The notes under the pieces were generated by a model. It made no database searches, was not told where the DNA came from, and saw nothing but the letters and a program-made list of their open reading frames with translations. A program made the translations under genes and the position numbers. From positions 7,066,988 to 7,130,987 of the forward strand of contig CM051022.1 in NCBI GenBank assembly GCA_027704905.1: a stretch of 64,000 nt of DNA. The letters run 5' to 3'. Below are positions 1 to 11,400 of the stretch, in pieces (positions within the stretch are counted from its first letter, which is position 1; each line of letters opens with the position of its first letter). This DNA comes from Muraenolepis orangiensis (taxonomy: Eukaryota; Chordata; Actinopteri; Gadiformes; Muraenolepididae).

Positions 1-358
1 CACCTGTCAACCCTCGTCAGCAAAACACCTGGGCCAATCACAGCCTCCCTCTCGCCGTATGCCCCGCCTTTCCGGCCTGGGAAGTAACCGAGTGCTTCCT
101 TGTGTAACTGAATGCTTAGTTAAGTAATTGAATACCTGCTAAAGTAACTAAATACTTAAAGGGCAAGGCCGCTGTAACTCTGAAAGAGACACATTTGTTT
201 TCATTAAAATGAAATTAAAATGATAATGTCGGCAGACATATACAGTATATAGTCTGATATATTCTGTATTTATCTCACTTGTTCATTGCACTACATCCAT
301 CGGTTAGCAAGTTATTAAATAGTTTGAATCTTAATTGATCTTATCCATTTTGAAATAG
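1..358. other. non-coding flank, no gene seen
   Basis: AT-rich sequence with no ORF that resembles a protein family and no recognisable mobile element. It is the left edge of the window, so it could belong to an intron or flank of a gene outside. Confidence 0.5.
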
Positions 359-536
<178 letters not shown>

Positions 537-954
537 CCCTGGCCAGCTCTCTTCTCTCATCTCCCTGGCTGTGGGAGGCTACGCCAAACGTTGGCGTGTG
601 AAAGTCGCCCCCGGCGGAGGACGAGGAGACGAACAGCGATAGATGGGCGTCTGCTCCACCACCACGTCTCCTCTCATCCGCCTATTCAGTGGGAGCTCAT
701 TTATCAGGCTCGCCAGCCGTCTGTCCGGCCGCCTGTCACCTCTGACTGTCCGCTGCTTGAAGACAATTGTGACTTGCACAATGGCTATTCGTGCCTTCCC
801 CCCTCTGGTATAAATCACCTCTGGCCGACACACGGTGGTGTGGTGTGCAGGACATAGCCGATTGGCTGCTGCGTATGAGGGAGTATAAAGTAGACCTACT
901 GTCTGAACACCTCACTGCTCCCCACGCGAAACAGAGGCCTACAATTAGATGCTG

Positions 955-1186
955 GACTCATTACAGTTACTGCACTGTTCCGCACTGTACTGCACTGTAT
1001 TCATGATGCTGCTGCACTACTGGCACTTTAAAATGCTTTTAAATGCTTTTTGCACAATGTAACACATTTACCATCACCCATCAATCACTTTATTGTTATT
1101 TTCATACACTGCCGGAGGGAATGGGGAGTAAGCATTCCATTGTACTTGTTGCAAATGGCAAATCTAATTTTTGAATCTTGAATCCA
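955..1186 (+). mobile_element. LINE 3' tail fragment
   Basis: Contains the landmarks shared by at least six other copies here: TGCACTGTACTGCACTGTA, then CACTTTAAAATGCTTTT, then GGAGGGAATGGGGAGTAAGC, ending in CTTGAATCTTGAATC. The copy at 63.7-64 kb is attached to reverse-transcriptase coding sequence, so this is a 5'-truncated non-LTR retrotransposon. Confidence 0.75.
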
Positions 1187-2125
1187 GTAGTCTAAATCTA
1201 TGTTCCCAACCAACCAACCTTAGTGTTGAATTATTTATTTATTTATAAATGAACAGTTTTTATACAAAAATAAAAATGTACTTATGTTTTAACAGAAATA
1301 AAAGGGTTTGCTCAACATACACACGATATAAACATAAAAACCGAACTATAAACCCGTTGTTCATGCGGTCATTATTTGATTTATTCTTTCAGTTATTAGG
1401 CCATCCAAAGAAGTACTGTGCCTCGTAATAAACGTCTCATAAATTCCATAAAGTCATCACGGCTTATGCTGATTGTGAGTGTTATTTGGTCCTCAAGGGA
1501 AACATTAAAAAAATGCTGGCCCCGGGCCAACGCTGGCCTCGGCCAATCAGGAGGCGCCACGTCACTAACCAGATTCCCAGGAGAATGTCCGGGGACCTTG
1601 TGATATTTTAGTGGCCTGTTTCGTATGTATGGATGTCTTACACACTGTGTGTGTGTGTGTGTGTGTGTGTGGAAAGAGAGGATAGTGCAGAGCGTTTAGG
1701 GCCTACATGTCAAAGACTATCGTAGCAATGCCATACGTTACCATCGATTAGCATAGCATAGACTAGCGTAGCATTGATGATCATATCATAGATATGAGCG
1801 ATATGTCGGATGTCCATCGCAACACGTGTACATTAGCACAATGTAGGACATGTCCACCGGCATGTATCTGAATTCACTGTCAGTCACTTCGGATTAGAAG
1901 TGTGTAATTCGAAAAAGTCAGAAATAGTCCAATAAAGGTGTCTGATAAGAAATGGTGAATAGTAAACCGTAGTGATAGTTCCATCCCTATTAAAAGGTGA
2001 GTTTTAGGGTTCCTTCGAATGGCAGGGGTCATCCCTACACCCACAAAAAGTGTCCAACTAAGTGCTTTTTTCTGTTCTTCATTGCAGGGTGGCAGCCAGT
2101 GTCTGTCTGTCTATCAGGAGGCGGT
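1187..2125. other. intergenic, no gene; small (GT)n
   Basis: AT-rich with a short GT microsatellite at about 1644-1671. Short degenerate GCATAG/TAGCAT motifs recur around 1745-1785. No coding potential recognised. Confidence 0.5.
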
Positions 2126-2139
2126 GGTGCTGGTGGTGG

Positions 2140-2170
<31 letters not shown>

Positions 2171-2241
2171 GGTGGTGCTGGTGGTGCTGGTGGTGGTGCT
2201 GCTGGTGGTGGTGGTGCTGGTGGTGGTGGTGGTGGTGCTGG

Positions 2242-2299
<58 letters not shown>

Positions 2300-2301
2300 G
2301 G

Positions 2302-2332
<31 letters not shown>

Positions 2333-2395
2333 GGTGCTGGTGCTGGTGGTGGTGGTGGTGCTGGAGGTGGTGGTGGTGGTGCTGGTGGTGGTGGC
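2126..2395. repeat. (GGT)n array with GCT interruptions
   Basis: About 270 bp of GGT triplets interrupted by GCT. The six overlapping ORFs (poly-Gly/Ala, poly-Val, poly-Trp/Cys, poly-Pro, poly-His, poly-Thr) are products of the repeat, open in all frames, and not genes. The minus strand is a long polypyrimidine-type (ACC)n tract. Confidence 0.95.
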
Positions 2396-2681
2396 ACACG
2401 GAAACACACAGGACTGAATCATTGATACCTGACAAAGCTCTCTGTAAATAATGCATGCATGCTTTGGCACGCAGCTTGTCAGGGAACAACAACAACCAAA
2501 AAAGCGGGAAAACTCTTGAGTTACAACGTTGACGTACGACAACGCCGTCTCCAGACCATCGGTGTTTTTGACAGATGTTATAAGATACATGAGCACGTCA
2601 TCGTATTACTGTACCATAGACCGCATAACATTGCACTATCATAGAATAGATCAGCGTACCACAGACAAGATACGATAAACA

Positions 2682-2742
2682 ACATTTACATTTACATTTA
2701 CATTTAGGACATTTGGACATTTATCCAAAGCGACTTACAAGG
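2682..2742 (-). mobile_element. SINE tail fragment (TTTACA-tailed)
   Basis: Carries (CATTTA)n followed by TTATCCAAAGCGACTTACA, the reverse complement of the common teleost SINE/LINE tail AAGTCGCTTTGGATAA. A plus-oriented copy lies at 26486-26542 and a degenerate one near 51190. Confidence 0.6.
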
Positions 2743-2929
2743 AGTACATTTGTTGAAGCAGACGATAGCATAACACTGAGGTACGCCAACACACAAATAG
2801 AGCAGTTCACAAGCATTCATATTAACAAGATGAATAACACAATTTGGTACTGCCAGGTCACCTGCTTAAGTAGCTGTGATAAGAGCGTGTTATCAACATT
2901 AAGAATATACACTTTGCTAGAATATACAA

Positions 2930-3065
2930 CATGCTAAGAGCTATTAATGTCAGGACGTAAGCAACAACACTATACAATAACAATACTATACACAATAAAA
3001 ATAACCATAAAGTGACTGATTGATGATACATACGTATCGTATATACATATACATAGCCCTTTAAA
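2930..3065 (-). mobile_element. possible LINE tail remnant
   Basis: The stretch ATAAAGTGACTGATTGATGA matches the interior of the LINE tail at 28500-28735 in the same orientation. The end is not visible, so this is a weak, partial match. Confidence 0.35.
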
Positions 3066-3819
3066 GGGAAAGTACTGCAGCACGGTAGTGATCGCAGCAT
3101 ATCAGTTATCCACTTAAGTGTAAGAGAGCCAGTAGGCCTTTGCTTTTATTTTGGTTCTATATGTCATTATGGACATATCATATCAATTGGTTTGTGTGCA
3201 TCAGTATGTACAGTATGTACTATTATTGTAAGAGATGTTCGGTATGAGAATAGTAGCGTAGTTCACTCATGCAGCGCTCACACATAAATAAGGTCTTTGA
3301 GATCTCTCATTCAAATCATGAATGAATTACTTTTGTCTGAAGGTCAAAAACACAGTGACAACACACTCACACTCATACATTGTCTCTTGAGTCTTAAGTG
3401 CTGACTTCTTTAGCTACTGGTCCTTTTCAGTAGTTTGTTTTTATTTTTTAAACCTACATACCTTACCTTCTAATACTAAGAGGGTTGGGTCAATCTTGAC
3501 TAATATATTTACTTGTCGACTTTAACACTACTCCACTTCTCCAAGTCCAGAATGTATCAGGTCAATAAGAGTCCAAGACCATTTCTACATACAAACACAT
3601 AAACAAACAAACATCTAAGCATCTGTTGACATGAATGGGACATAAACCTCACCAAACTACACTTCACTAAACTTTGTTTTTACATAGTGGTGAATTCCCT
3701 CACAGTATATATTTACAGGGACCCTCACTCGACACATGGGACACTGATACTAGTGTTGTGTGAACCCTTGTTGATTTGGAATTGTGAAAACTATTCCTCA
3801 CTGCCTCACTGTTGTAATT

Positions 3820-4926
3820 GCATGACGGGTCGTCCACAGTTTGTCAGACTGCAGGACTGTGTGTCTGACACTGTGGTCAGCAGCACTGGTGCTCCACAGG
3901 GAACGGTTCTTTCCCCATTCCTGTTCACCCTTTACACCTCAGATTTTCAGTTCAACTCAGAGTCCTGCCATCTGCAGAAGTTCTCGGACGACTATGCAGT
4001 TGTTGGTTGTGTCAGCGAGGGAAACGATGAGGAGTACAGGGGCGTCGTGGACTCCTTCATTGAGTGGTGTGAGCTGAACCACATGCAGCTCAACACAGAC
4101 AAGACGAAGGAGATGGTGGTGGATTTTTACAGGCTCCGGTCCTTCAATGTTTGTAACACGATGCTGAAGATGTTCTACCAGTCGGTGGTAGCCAGTGTCA
4201 TCTTCTCCGGTGTCGTGTGCTGGGGAAGCAGGTTGAGGTCAGCAGACGCCAACAAGATCAGCAGGATTGTCAGGAAGGCTGGCCTGTCCTGGGGGTCCAG
4301 CTGGACTCCTTGTTGGTGGTGTCTGAGAGGAGGATGCTGCGCAAGCTGCAGTATCCTTGACAACAACTCTCACCATCTCCATCAGGTGCTGACCTCATAC
4401 AGAAGCACCTTCAGCAACAGACTCATTCCACCCAGGTGTACCACAGAACGCAACAGGAAGTCCTTTCTTCCTGTGGCCATCAGACTCTTTAATTCATCTA
4501 CCTCGGGTCGTGAGAGGGACAGTGGAGACTCAGTGACCTGAAGTCAACACACTGTAAATCCTTTCACTGTAATTTTGCACTGTAAATTCTATTTCACTTT
4601 TCACTTTTCACATGTCACTTTTTCAGTACTAATCTGAATTATTTATTAGTATTTATTACTGCCAATTTGCACTATACGCATTGTTGTATATTGTATATAC
4701 CTACGTATTACTGTAATAATACTGTCAATTGTACAATTCATCTGTCTATACATTTAGATTTCATTCAGATTTCATTGAGTTATATTTTGTTTATACTAGT
4801 TTAGTTTAGTTAGTTTGTTGTTATTAGTTTTAGGTATTGTATATTTTTGCGTGCATGTATTCCCCCTGTTTCAACTGTTGCACCTTAATTTCCCTCGGGA
4901 TAAATAAAGTCTCTTGAATCTTGAAT
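3820..4926 (+). pseudogene. LINE reverse transcriptase remnant plus 3' tail
   Basis: The frame opening at 3687 becomes recognisable near 3820 and runs to a stop at 4541. It shows the palm motif GAPQGTVLSPFLFTLYTSDF followed by FSDDYAVVG, the catalytic motif in which the usual Ala before DD is Ser, then LNTDKTKEMVVDF. This is the Jockey-superfamily (CR1/L2/Rex1 group) arrangement. An in-frame deletion joins MVVDFYR directly to RLRSFNVCNTMLK, removing the region between palm and thumb. Near 4290-4340 the protein reads in a wrong frame (LSWGSSWTPCWWCLRGG) and then returns, showing two compensating indels. From 4545 to 4926 a 3' UTR ends in AATAAAGTCTCTTGAATC. The element is 5'-truncated, lacks the endonuclease and is dead. 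Confidence 0.85.
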
Positions 4927-4945
4927 CATGTAGAACCGCTTTTCG

Positions 4946-4962
4946 ACAGTAGGTGGCAGCAG
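4946..4962 (+). promoter_or_regulatory. CTCF-like motif
   Basis: ACAGTAGGTGGCAGCAG fits the core CCASYAGRKGGCRS at all but the first position. It lies just after the LINE tail. This is a motif match only. Confidence 0.35.
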
Positions 4963-5016
4963 AGAGTTAGGGCCAGCGGTTCACGTCACAGCCAGAGCGC
5001 GGCGGTAGACAGCTTT

Positions 5017-5123
<107 letters not shown>

Positions 5124-5174
5124 TTGTATAGTTTGTCTCTGTTTGTCCCTCTGCTGAATGACTGCTATATATTA

Positions 5175-5202
5175 TATGCATATCATATATATGATATGCA
5201 TA
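5175..5202. repeat. 28-bp perfect palindrome, AT-rich
   Basis: TATGCATATCATAT is followed immediately by its exact reverse complement. It sits 54 bp after the (AT)n array and is not a simple dinucleotide repeat. Confidence 0.85.
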
Positions 5203-5257
5203 AATTGCCGACCACATTCTCCCCTGTGTGGTCAGTAATGTATGCTAATCACTGACC

Positions 5258-5385
<128 letters not shown>

Positions 5386-5585
5386 TATGCAGACATACGT
5401 ATTTATGAATAATGTTGTGAGCATGAGAGCTATGCTATTGTTGCATGGTTCCAGTTCCGGAATCTCGTCCGCTTTTTAAAAGCGTTCTGCCATTCATAAA
5501 CGATACATTATGCAGTGAAATACACTGAACGAAACAGAAATGAAGGATGAATATCAGGCGATGACCGCCACCTGCCAGGCCTTCA

Positions 5586-5602
5586 GCCCCCCCTAGTGGT
5601 CG
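5586..5602 (-). promoter_or_regulatory. CTCF-like motif
   Basis: On the minus strand CGACCACTAGGGGGGGC fits the core CCACTAGGGGGCGC except for one substitution. It is opposite in orientation to the motifs at 4946 and 5788. Confidence 0.35.
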
Positions 5603-5787
5603 TATGGCGGTACTGCGACGTGGTCATTGACAGCATGTGGAACCCAACCACCTTAGATACATCACAGAGTCGTGGGAGGTTTGCTGCTCTCGCACATCGA
5701 GAGACCAGCCTTGGTCACCATGGTAACCCGTGAAATCGTGACACACCATGAACTAAGGACCGGTTCTTGGCATAGGCGAGCTAGGCT

Positions 5788-5806
5788 GTCACCAGGGGGC
5801 GCAGTG
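5788..5806 (+). promoter_or_regulatory. CTCF-like motif
   Basis: TGTCACCAGGGGGCGCAGT is close to the strongest CTCF core (CCACCAGGGGGCGC), differing only at the first core base. Confidence 0.4.
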
Positions 5807-5809
5807 GCA

Positions 5810-6382
5810 TGTAAAAACATAAAGGAAAAATACATTTAGTCAAATTTATATTTTGTTAATTAAATTAATTTCATTTGGGCGCCACCCTGTCATGCAGGGA
5901 GGGGGGGGGGGTAATATTTTTTTGGGGAGGGGCTATCAAATCATAATAAGCCTAAATGTGCAGGTCGAGAGAGACAGAGAAGTTCAACACGGCCAAGGCC
6001 TGAATATAGGAGGTGAGATTCCCAGGGGACAATAACACACGCTAGAGTCTACAGCAGGCTCTTCAGGAAAAGAGAGTCGCTTCAAGAAACTTAAAAGGAA
6101 GTGAAAGTGATTGGCCTCGATCCCACATCCATGCTCGATCCTCGGGTGTCGCTGTCGCAGATTCACAATTGGGGCAGCCTGAGTGTTCCCGGGCGACAGA
6201 TGTAAGATTCAGGCCCGGTTTCTGGTTGAGAAAGAAAAGGAAAAGAATGAGGGCACGGATGTCACAGCCTGCATCCCTGTTCATCACCACGCTTCCACTG
6301 CACTCCAACAGATAGCCACCCCCTCCCCCCCCCCCCTAGTTTTTGGCCACAGTTGCGGTGCATTAGATTAGATTAGATTCAA

Positions 6383-6417
<35 letters not shown>

Positions 6418-7837
6418 TATGTTATCAATAAATATGTAAACTATAGAGGTAGAGGTAGAGGTAGGTAGTTATATTACCAATCAGTCTAGTATTTAAGTAT
6501 ACCCCGGTTCACTTCACTTATCACAAAATCACTTATTCTCTATCAAAGGTAATTTGTCAACGTTGATATTTAACCCTTATTCAACCCATATTATCCTGCT
6601 TATTACACTCTCACTTCCCAACAGCTCTTTCATTATTAACTATTTAAACTAGTTCTAAATCTAACACATATATATATAATTAACTTCCAGTTGATATCTA
6701 CCACATATCTAGAACTATCATTTAGTTTATATCTACCACATATCTAGAACTAACTTCTAGTTTATATCTAGCACATATCTAGAACTAACTTCTAGTTTAT
6801 ATGTAACACATGTCTCGATTTGTCAGTCAAGACAAACAGACATGCAATCGATTGTGATCTGAGGGGGAAGAAGCAGCAAGAAGATATGTGTTCTCATATG
6901 TTAATATGAGTATGCGCTCATTGTACATGTTTTGTATTGTAATACTTTGTGCACCTCTATTATAAGAGTTACGTTGTTCTGTGTACACGTGACATGTCAA
7001 TCACATGATATGTATGTTGCTACTTTCTGGCGCGAACCTTGTTCAATAAAGATGGTTGTTTGCTGCGGTACTAATGACGGTTGCCGGTGCTGTAAATAAA
7101 CCATACGAGGAAGATACTTGAGTGTGTAGTTTTCTTTATATGGACGAAGAGAATATACTGCACATAAACATGGCGGGTGAAGAAACAGAACGTCGTACAG
7201 TTTTGATGAAAATGAGCTATTTATTGATTTATTGATTTTACTCCAGTAACGATGAACATCTGACAAATCGATGCACAGTGGCTAGTTATACTAAACAAAC
7301 CTAACGGAATTCATAAGCGTTATTCGTGTAAAGTATATTTACCTATACTTAATGAAAATAAGACATACTAGTAAAACCAGTTATGCACGTAAATCACCCA
7401 TCAGCCATTATTTCTGTTTACGTTCGGCGTCACGTAACTTAACTCGAAAGTTTCAAGTCTGAAATATACGATATTACGGAATTAATGAATTTAAAAAAAA
7501 AAAGAAACTTTGACCTGCATGTCTTGTTCACATGCTTGTTTAAATAGATTATAGGACTGTTAACAGAAAGTGAGTAATTCATTTTTTGTATTCAGTTTCT
7601 CTGGTCACATTCACGTAGTAGCAAGTAGGCACTCGTATATTATCCGCATCAGGTGTCCAAATAGAAGTCCTGGCGTCACTGGTAAAAAATATCGGTTTGA
7701 CAATAAAAAAAAGATTCGGCTGATTAGATCCGTTTATATTTGTGTATTTGTTGTTATGTGTGACGTTAACATCCTACACTGCCATCTATTAGCCAATTAT
7801 GGAGTGATACGTGCATGTTTCACGTAACACTATGTTT
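5810..7837. other. intergenic, no gene recognised
   Basis: Contains a G-run (about 5898-5910), a C-run near 6327, a short (AT)n at 6384-6415 preceded by ATTAGATTAGATTAGATT (a LINE-tail-like start similar to 21676), and three or four degenerate copies of a roughly 40-bp ATCTAGAACTA(A) repeat at 6640-6810. ORFs are short and resemble nothing. Confidence 0.5.
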
Positions 7838-7925
7838 GGCCAATCGCGTTTTGTTAGCGTGCCGTGGTCCGTAGCAACTGTCCACAACGCTTATAAATCG
7901 GAGCGTTCCAAGCGCAGGTCGTTCA
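7838..7925 (+). promoter_or_regulatory. candidate promoter of the CDKL-like kinase
   Basis: A CCAAT box (GGCCAATCGCG, CCAAT at 7840-7844) is followed about 48 bp later by TATAAA at 7892-7897, which would place a start near 7920. It lies about 500 bp upstream of the first coding exon on the same strand. The local sequence is more CpG-rich than its surroundings. The non-coding first exon and its donor are not identified; GTTG|GTGAGG near 8182, inside the SINE, is one weak candidate donor. Confidence 0.4.
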
Positions 7926-7984
7926 CTACTGAGCGGTCATCAGCAGAGACGGGCCGAATCTCTCTCATATAGCATATCTCTCAT

Positions 7985-8218
7985 ATATATCTCTCATATA
8001 GCGCTTTTCCAACCGTTGGTTAGAAAGCGCTTTACATATCAAGACTCACATTCACCCATTCAACTACCAACGGAAAGAGACAAAGCCAGCACGTCGGGAG
8101 CAGTAAGGGTTAGGGTGTCTTGCTCAAGGACACCTCGACAGCTTCTGCTAGGAGGAGGCTGCGGGGAACCAGCAACCTCCCGGTTGGTGAGGCGACCGCT
8201 CTACCTCCTGAGCTGAAC
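7985..8218 (-). mobile_element. tRNA-derived SINE
   Basis: Read on the minus strand from 8218, it begins CAGCTCAGGAGGTAGAGCGG (A-box region of a tRNA-like head), continues with a degenerate B box, then GTCGAGGTGTCCTTGAGCAA, and ends GTAAAGCGCTTT...AAAAGCGCTATAT. The same tRNA-like head and GAGGTGTCCTTGAG block occur on the plus strand at 42763. It lies between the candidate promoter and the first coding exon of the kinase. Confidence 0.75.
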
Positions 8219-8428
8219 TGACGCTCTCTGGCTCGATGCACCTTTAACCCCGTGGTGTGTTCCAAAAGTAATTTTAATATAATTTTTTTGAATTCCGTGT
8301 CTAAAATTGCTCTGACTTAAATATTAATTTGATACAATTGCTATTATTCCTGCTATATATTTTTTTTTTGCATTTTATTTTTATTTTTGAATAATTTCAG
8401 AGAGTATCTTCACTTCCTCTTTGCCACG

Positions 8429-11400
8429 ATGAACCATTTCGATATCCTGGGGGTCCTTGGAAAAGGATCCTTCGCCATGGTCCTAAAATGCCAGCACAAA
8501 ACAAGTGGGCAACTTTTGGCCATCAAAAAGTCCAAACTACAGAACAAGATGGAGATGGACAAGGCCATCTCCATGGAATACACACTGCTTTCGGTAAAAA
8601 TAAATAAATATATACATATTCTTTAATGACCTCACTCTTGTAGCCTATAGCCTACAGAACATATCTGAAATATGCAACCACATGAAATGAACACATGGGA
8701 ACAGGGTAGGCCTACAAGTATCATTAAATACTTTTTTCCATGCCGTTTTCCCCCCCTTGTGTTTAACAGACACTGAAACACGACAACCTGATCAAAGTGT
8801 TCTCCTATTTCATGGACTCTGGACACCTGCACTTTGTGCTCGAGCTGATGGACCACAGCATCGCCGATGAAATTGACGCCAGGCAGAGGGGTCTTGAGCC
8901 CCAGCGGGTGCGGAAGTACGCCTTCCAAATCCTGCGTGGGGTCCAGTACCTCCACAGCGTCAATGTAAGACACCTGTTTCACTTCACTTGCATGTTGTCT
9001 ATACCGCCAAACTAGATCTAACTAACAAAAATACCAGCACCACAAAGTTCCCCCGCCTCAAGCGTGTCACCTGGATCGACTGAGATCACCTCAAAGCCAA
9101 CCAATTGACAGGATGGCAGGACTTTTGACATTGTTAACCTGGAGTGTTGTCCATGTGTTGTTATGGACATACACAGTTCTAAGCCTTGTATGATTCTTTA
9201 TTTAACCAGGTCCTCCACCGGGACCTCAAACCAGAAAACATACTGGTTTCCAGCTCCGGTGTGGTCAAGGTGGCGGACATGGGCTTGAGCAAAGTGATGG
9301 GCCCCGACCACCTCCAGGAGGCCCCTTACCCTGTGGGTAGTGAATGCTACCTTTCCCCGGAGGTTATGGTCGGAGACCTCACCTGCTCCAAGTGAGTGTC
9401 CTCAACGGAAGGCACTGCTACACATACAGAAATCAAAGCGTGTGTATTGTTGTTGTGTTTTCATGCCATACCTAAATACCGCTTATTTTTCTTCTAGGGT
9501 TTCTGATGTGTGGGCCATTGGCGTAACAATCTTCAACATGGCCACGGCGGAACACTTAGTTGAAGGCGAGAGCCTTTTCCACAACATTTTAAGGATGGTG
9601 CACAGAGTGGGTAAGTAGCCCCCCTTTTTTTTAAAGCAGATTTATTACTATTGTTATGATGATGTTATTATATTGCTTTTGCCATAGCGATGGCTTGTCA
9701 AAGTGATTTTATTAGGGGGAACTATTGAATTCTAAAATCCTTTTCTTCGATGAATCAGGGCCCCTGACCGCTCAGCAGGAGGTAGGATTCCGCAACCACT
9801 TTCCTAAGACCCCGGTGCCTGCATCCCGGGGTCAGTTTCCGAACCTCAGACGGAAGTACTCCGTCTCTGACAACATGCTTGCTGAGCTGATAGAGGTACA
9901 GTACCCAGGGAGACATATTGAATGGGTGAATCACAGCGTTACCGGTGTGTACGGCCGCTGTTTCAAATCCGATGAGGGATGTGTGAAAGATGTACTCTTC
10001 TCCTTCTGTTTCAGGCATGTCTCCAGATGGACCCAGACCGCCGACCCACCTGCTCACAACTGCTGGCTCATAGGTTCTTCACCACTAGCAACTTCCACCA
10101 GAGGTACCTCACCTGTCATAACCTCCCAGACGTGTGGGGGGGAGGTTTCAATACATAAACAGATACACTGCAAAACAGTGACGTGCGGTTCGTGGCTGGG
10201 GAGGCACTGACTCTTTCTTAGTCCGATTTACAAATATATGAATTCAACAGAGTAGCATCAATTCACCATTCAACTGGCTGCTTACACATTGACTACTGGT
10301 TATGTTTCATATCCCACATCAGCATTCTTCAACATCAACACACACACATACAGAAGTTAAGGTACATATTTGGCCAAAGAAGAACGTTACATTCATAGCG
10401 GCTCAGAGAGAGCGCTCGGCACCCTCCGTGTGTTCTTAATGTGCATCACAATTCATACACATTCAATACTAATTAAAGTATATACAGTCCGCAACAAAAA
10501 GACAAATTAAGTTAAAAAAAAATGTAATAACTTTTAATTGTTTTCTTATCTTATTTTATGTACAAGATATAAAAATAATGGACAAGATAAGAAAAATAAT
10601 GGAAGACTGGCATCGTCTTCCATCATTTATCACTTCCAGTTTTGACTGAAAGTCAAGTTTTGAGAAATGTTTTAGCTTTTATATATTATCTTCCATTTTT
10701 CCAGTCAGATATAACCGGACTGATGCGGTGCACTTGACTTTCTCTACTTGACTTTCTTAGCTAGCATATTACACACAATGCCCTCTGTCTGTAACACGCC
10801 CCCCAGGGAGGCAGAGGTACCGGCTGCCTCCTTCCTGCTTGTTCACTGCTGCGTTATGTCAGATCAGCAAGACTAATATGTTATACACACAGGTGAAATA
10901 CATGACCTAGACTATGGAACGTGAGGACATATAATCAAAGTGTGTACAGCCATTCCATTGGTGACATCCAGAGAGATCGATGCACTCAGCCCAGTTTGGG
11001 AGGGATTGATTGATCCCAGAGAAGGCTCAGCTCGTCGCTGCCTCCCTTCGCGTCTTTCCCCCGGATTTGAACAGGAAAATACACAAATTCAGCGATGTTG
11101 ACTATAAAAATGATTGGAATGATTGGAATCATACAAAAATTACATTTCTACCACAGATCAGTGGACAAATATTTATTTATTTGTTTTTAATCATTATTTG
11201 TTTTTTTACATTTCATGATGACAGACCACACTTCACTGCTGCAAAAGTAGTTGGGCTTATTGGGCCAAATGTCTTTTAGAAGTGAAGTTGACATTAAATC
11301 AACATTTCCATGCTGATTTTAAAAGTTAAAGTCTAAGTAAAGTCTCTTTCATGGTAAAACATAAGTTTTAAAGGTTTTTTTTAAATATGTGGCTATACCA

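Noticed and set aside
1997..2495. Long ORFs of poly-Gly/Ala, poly-Val, poly-Trp/Cys, poly-Pro, poly-His
   Set aside because: All come from reading one GGT array in six frames; no frame has flanking coding sequence.
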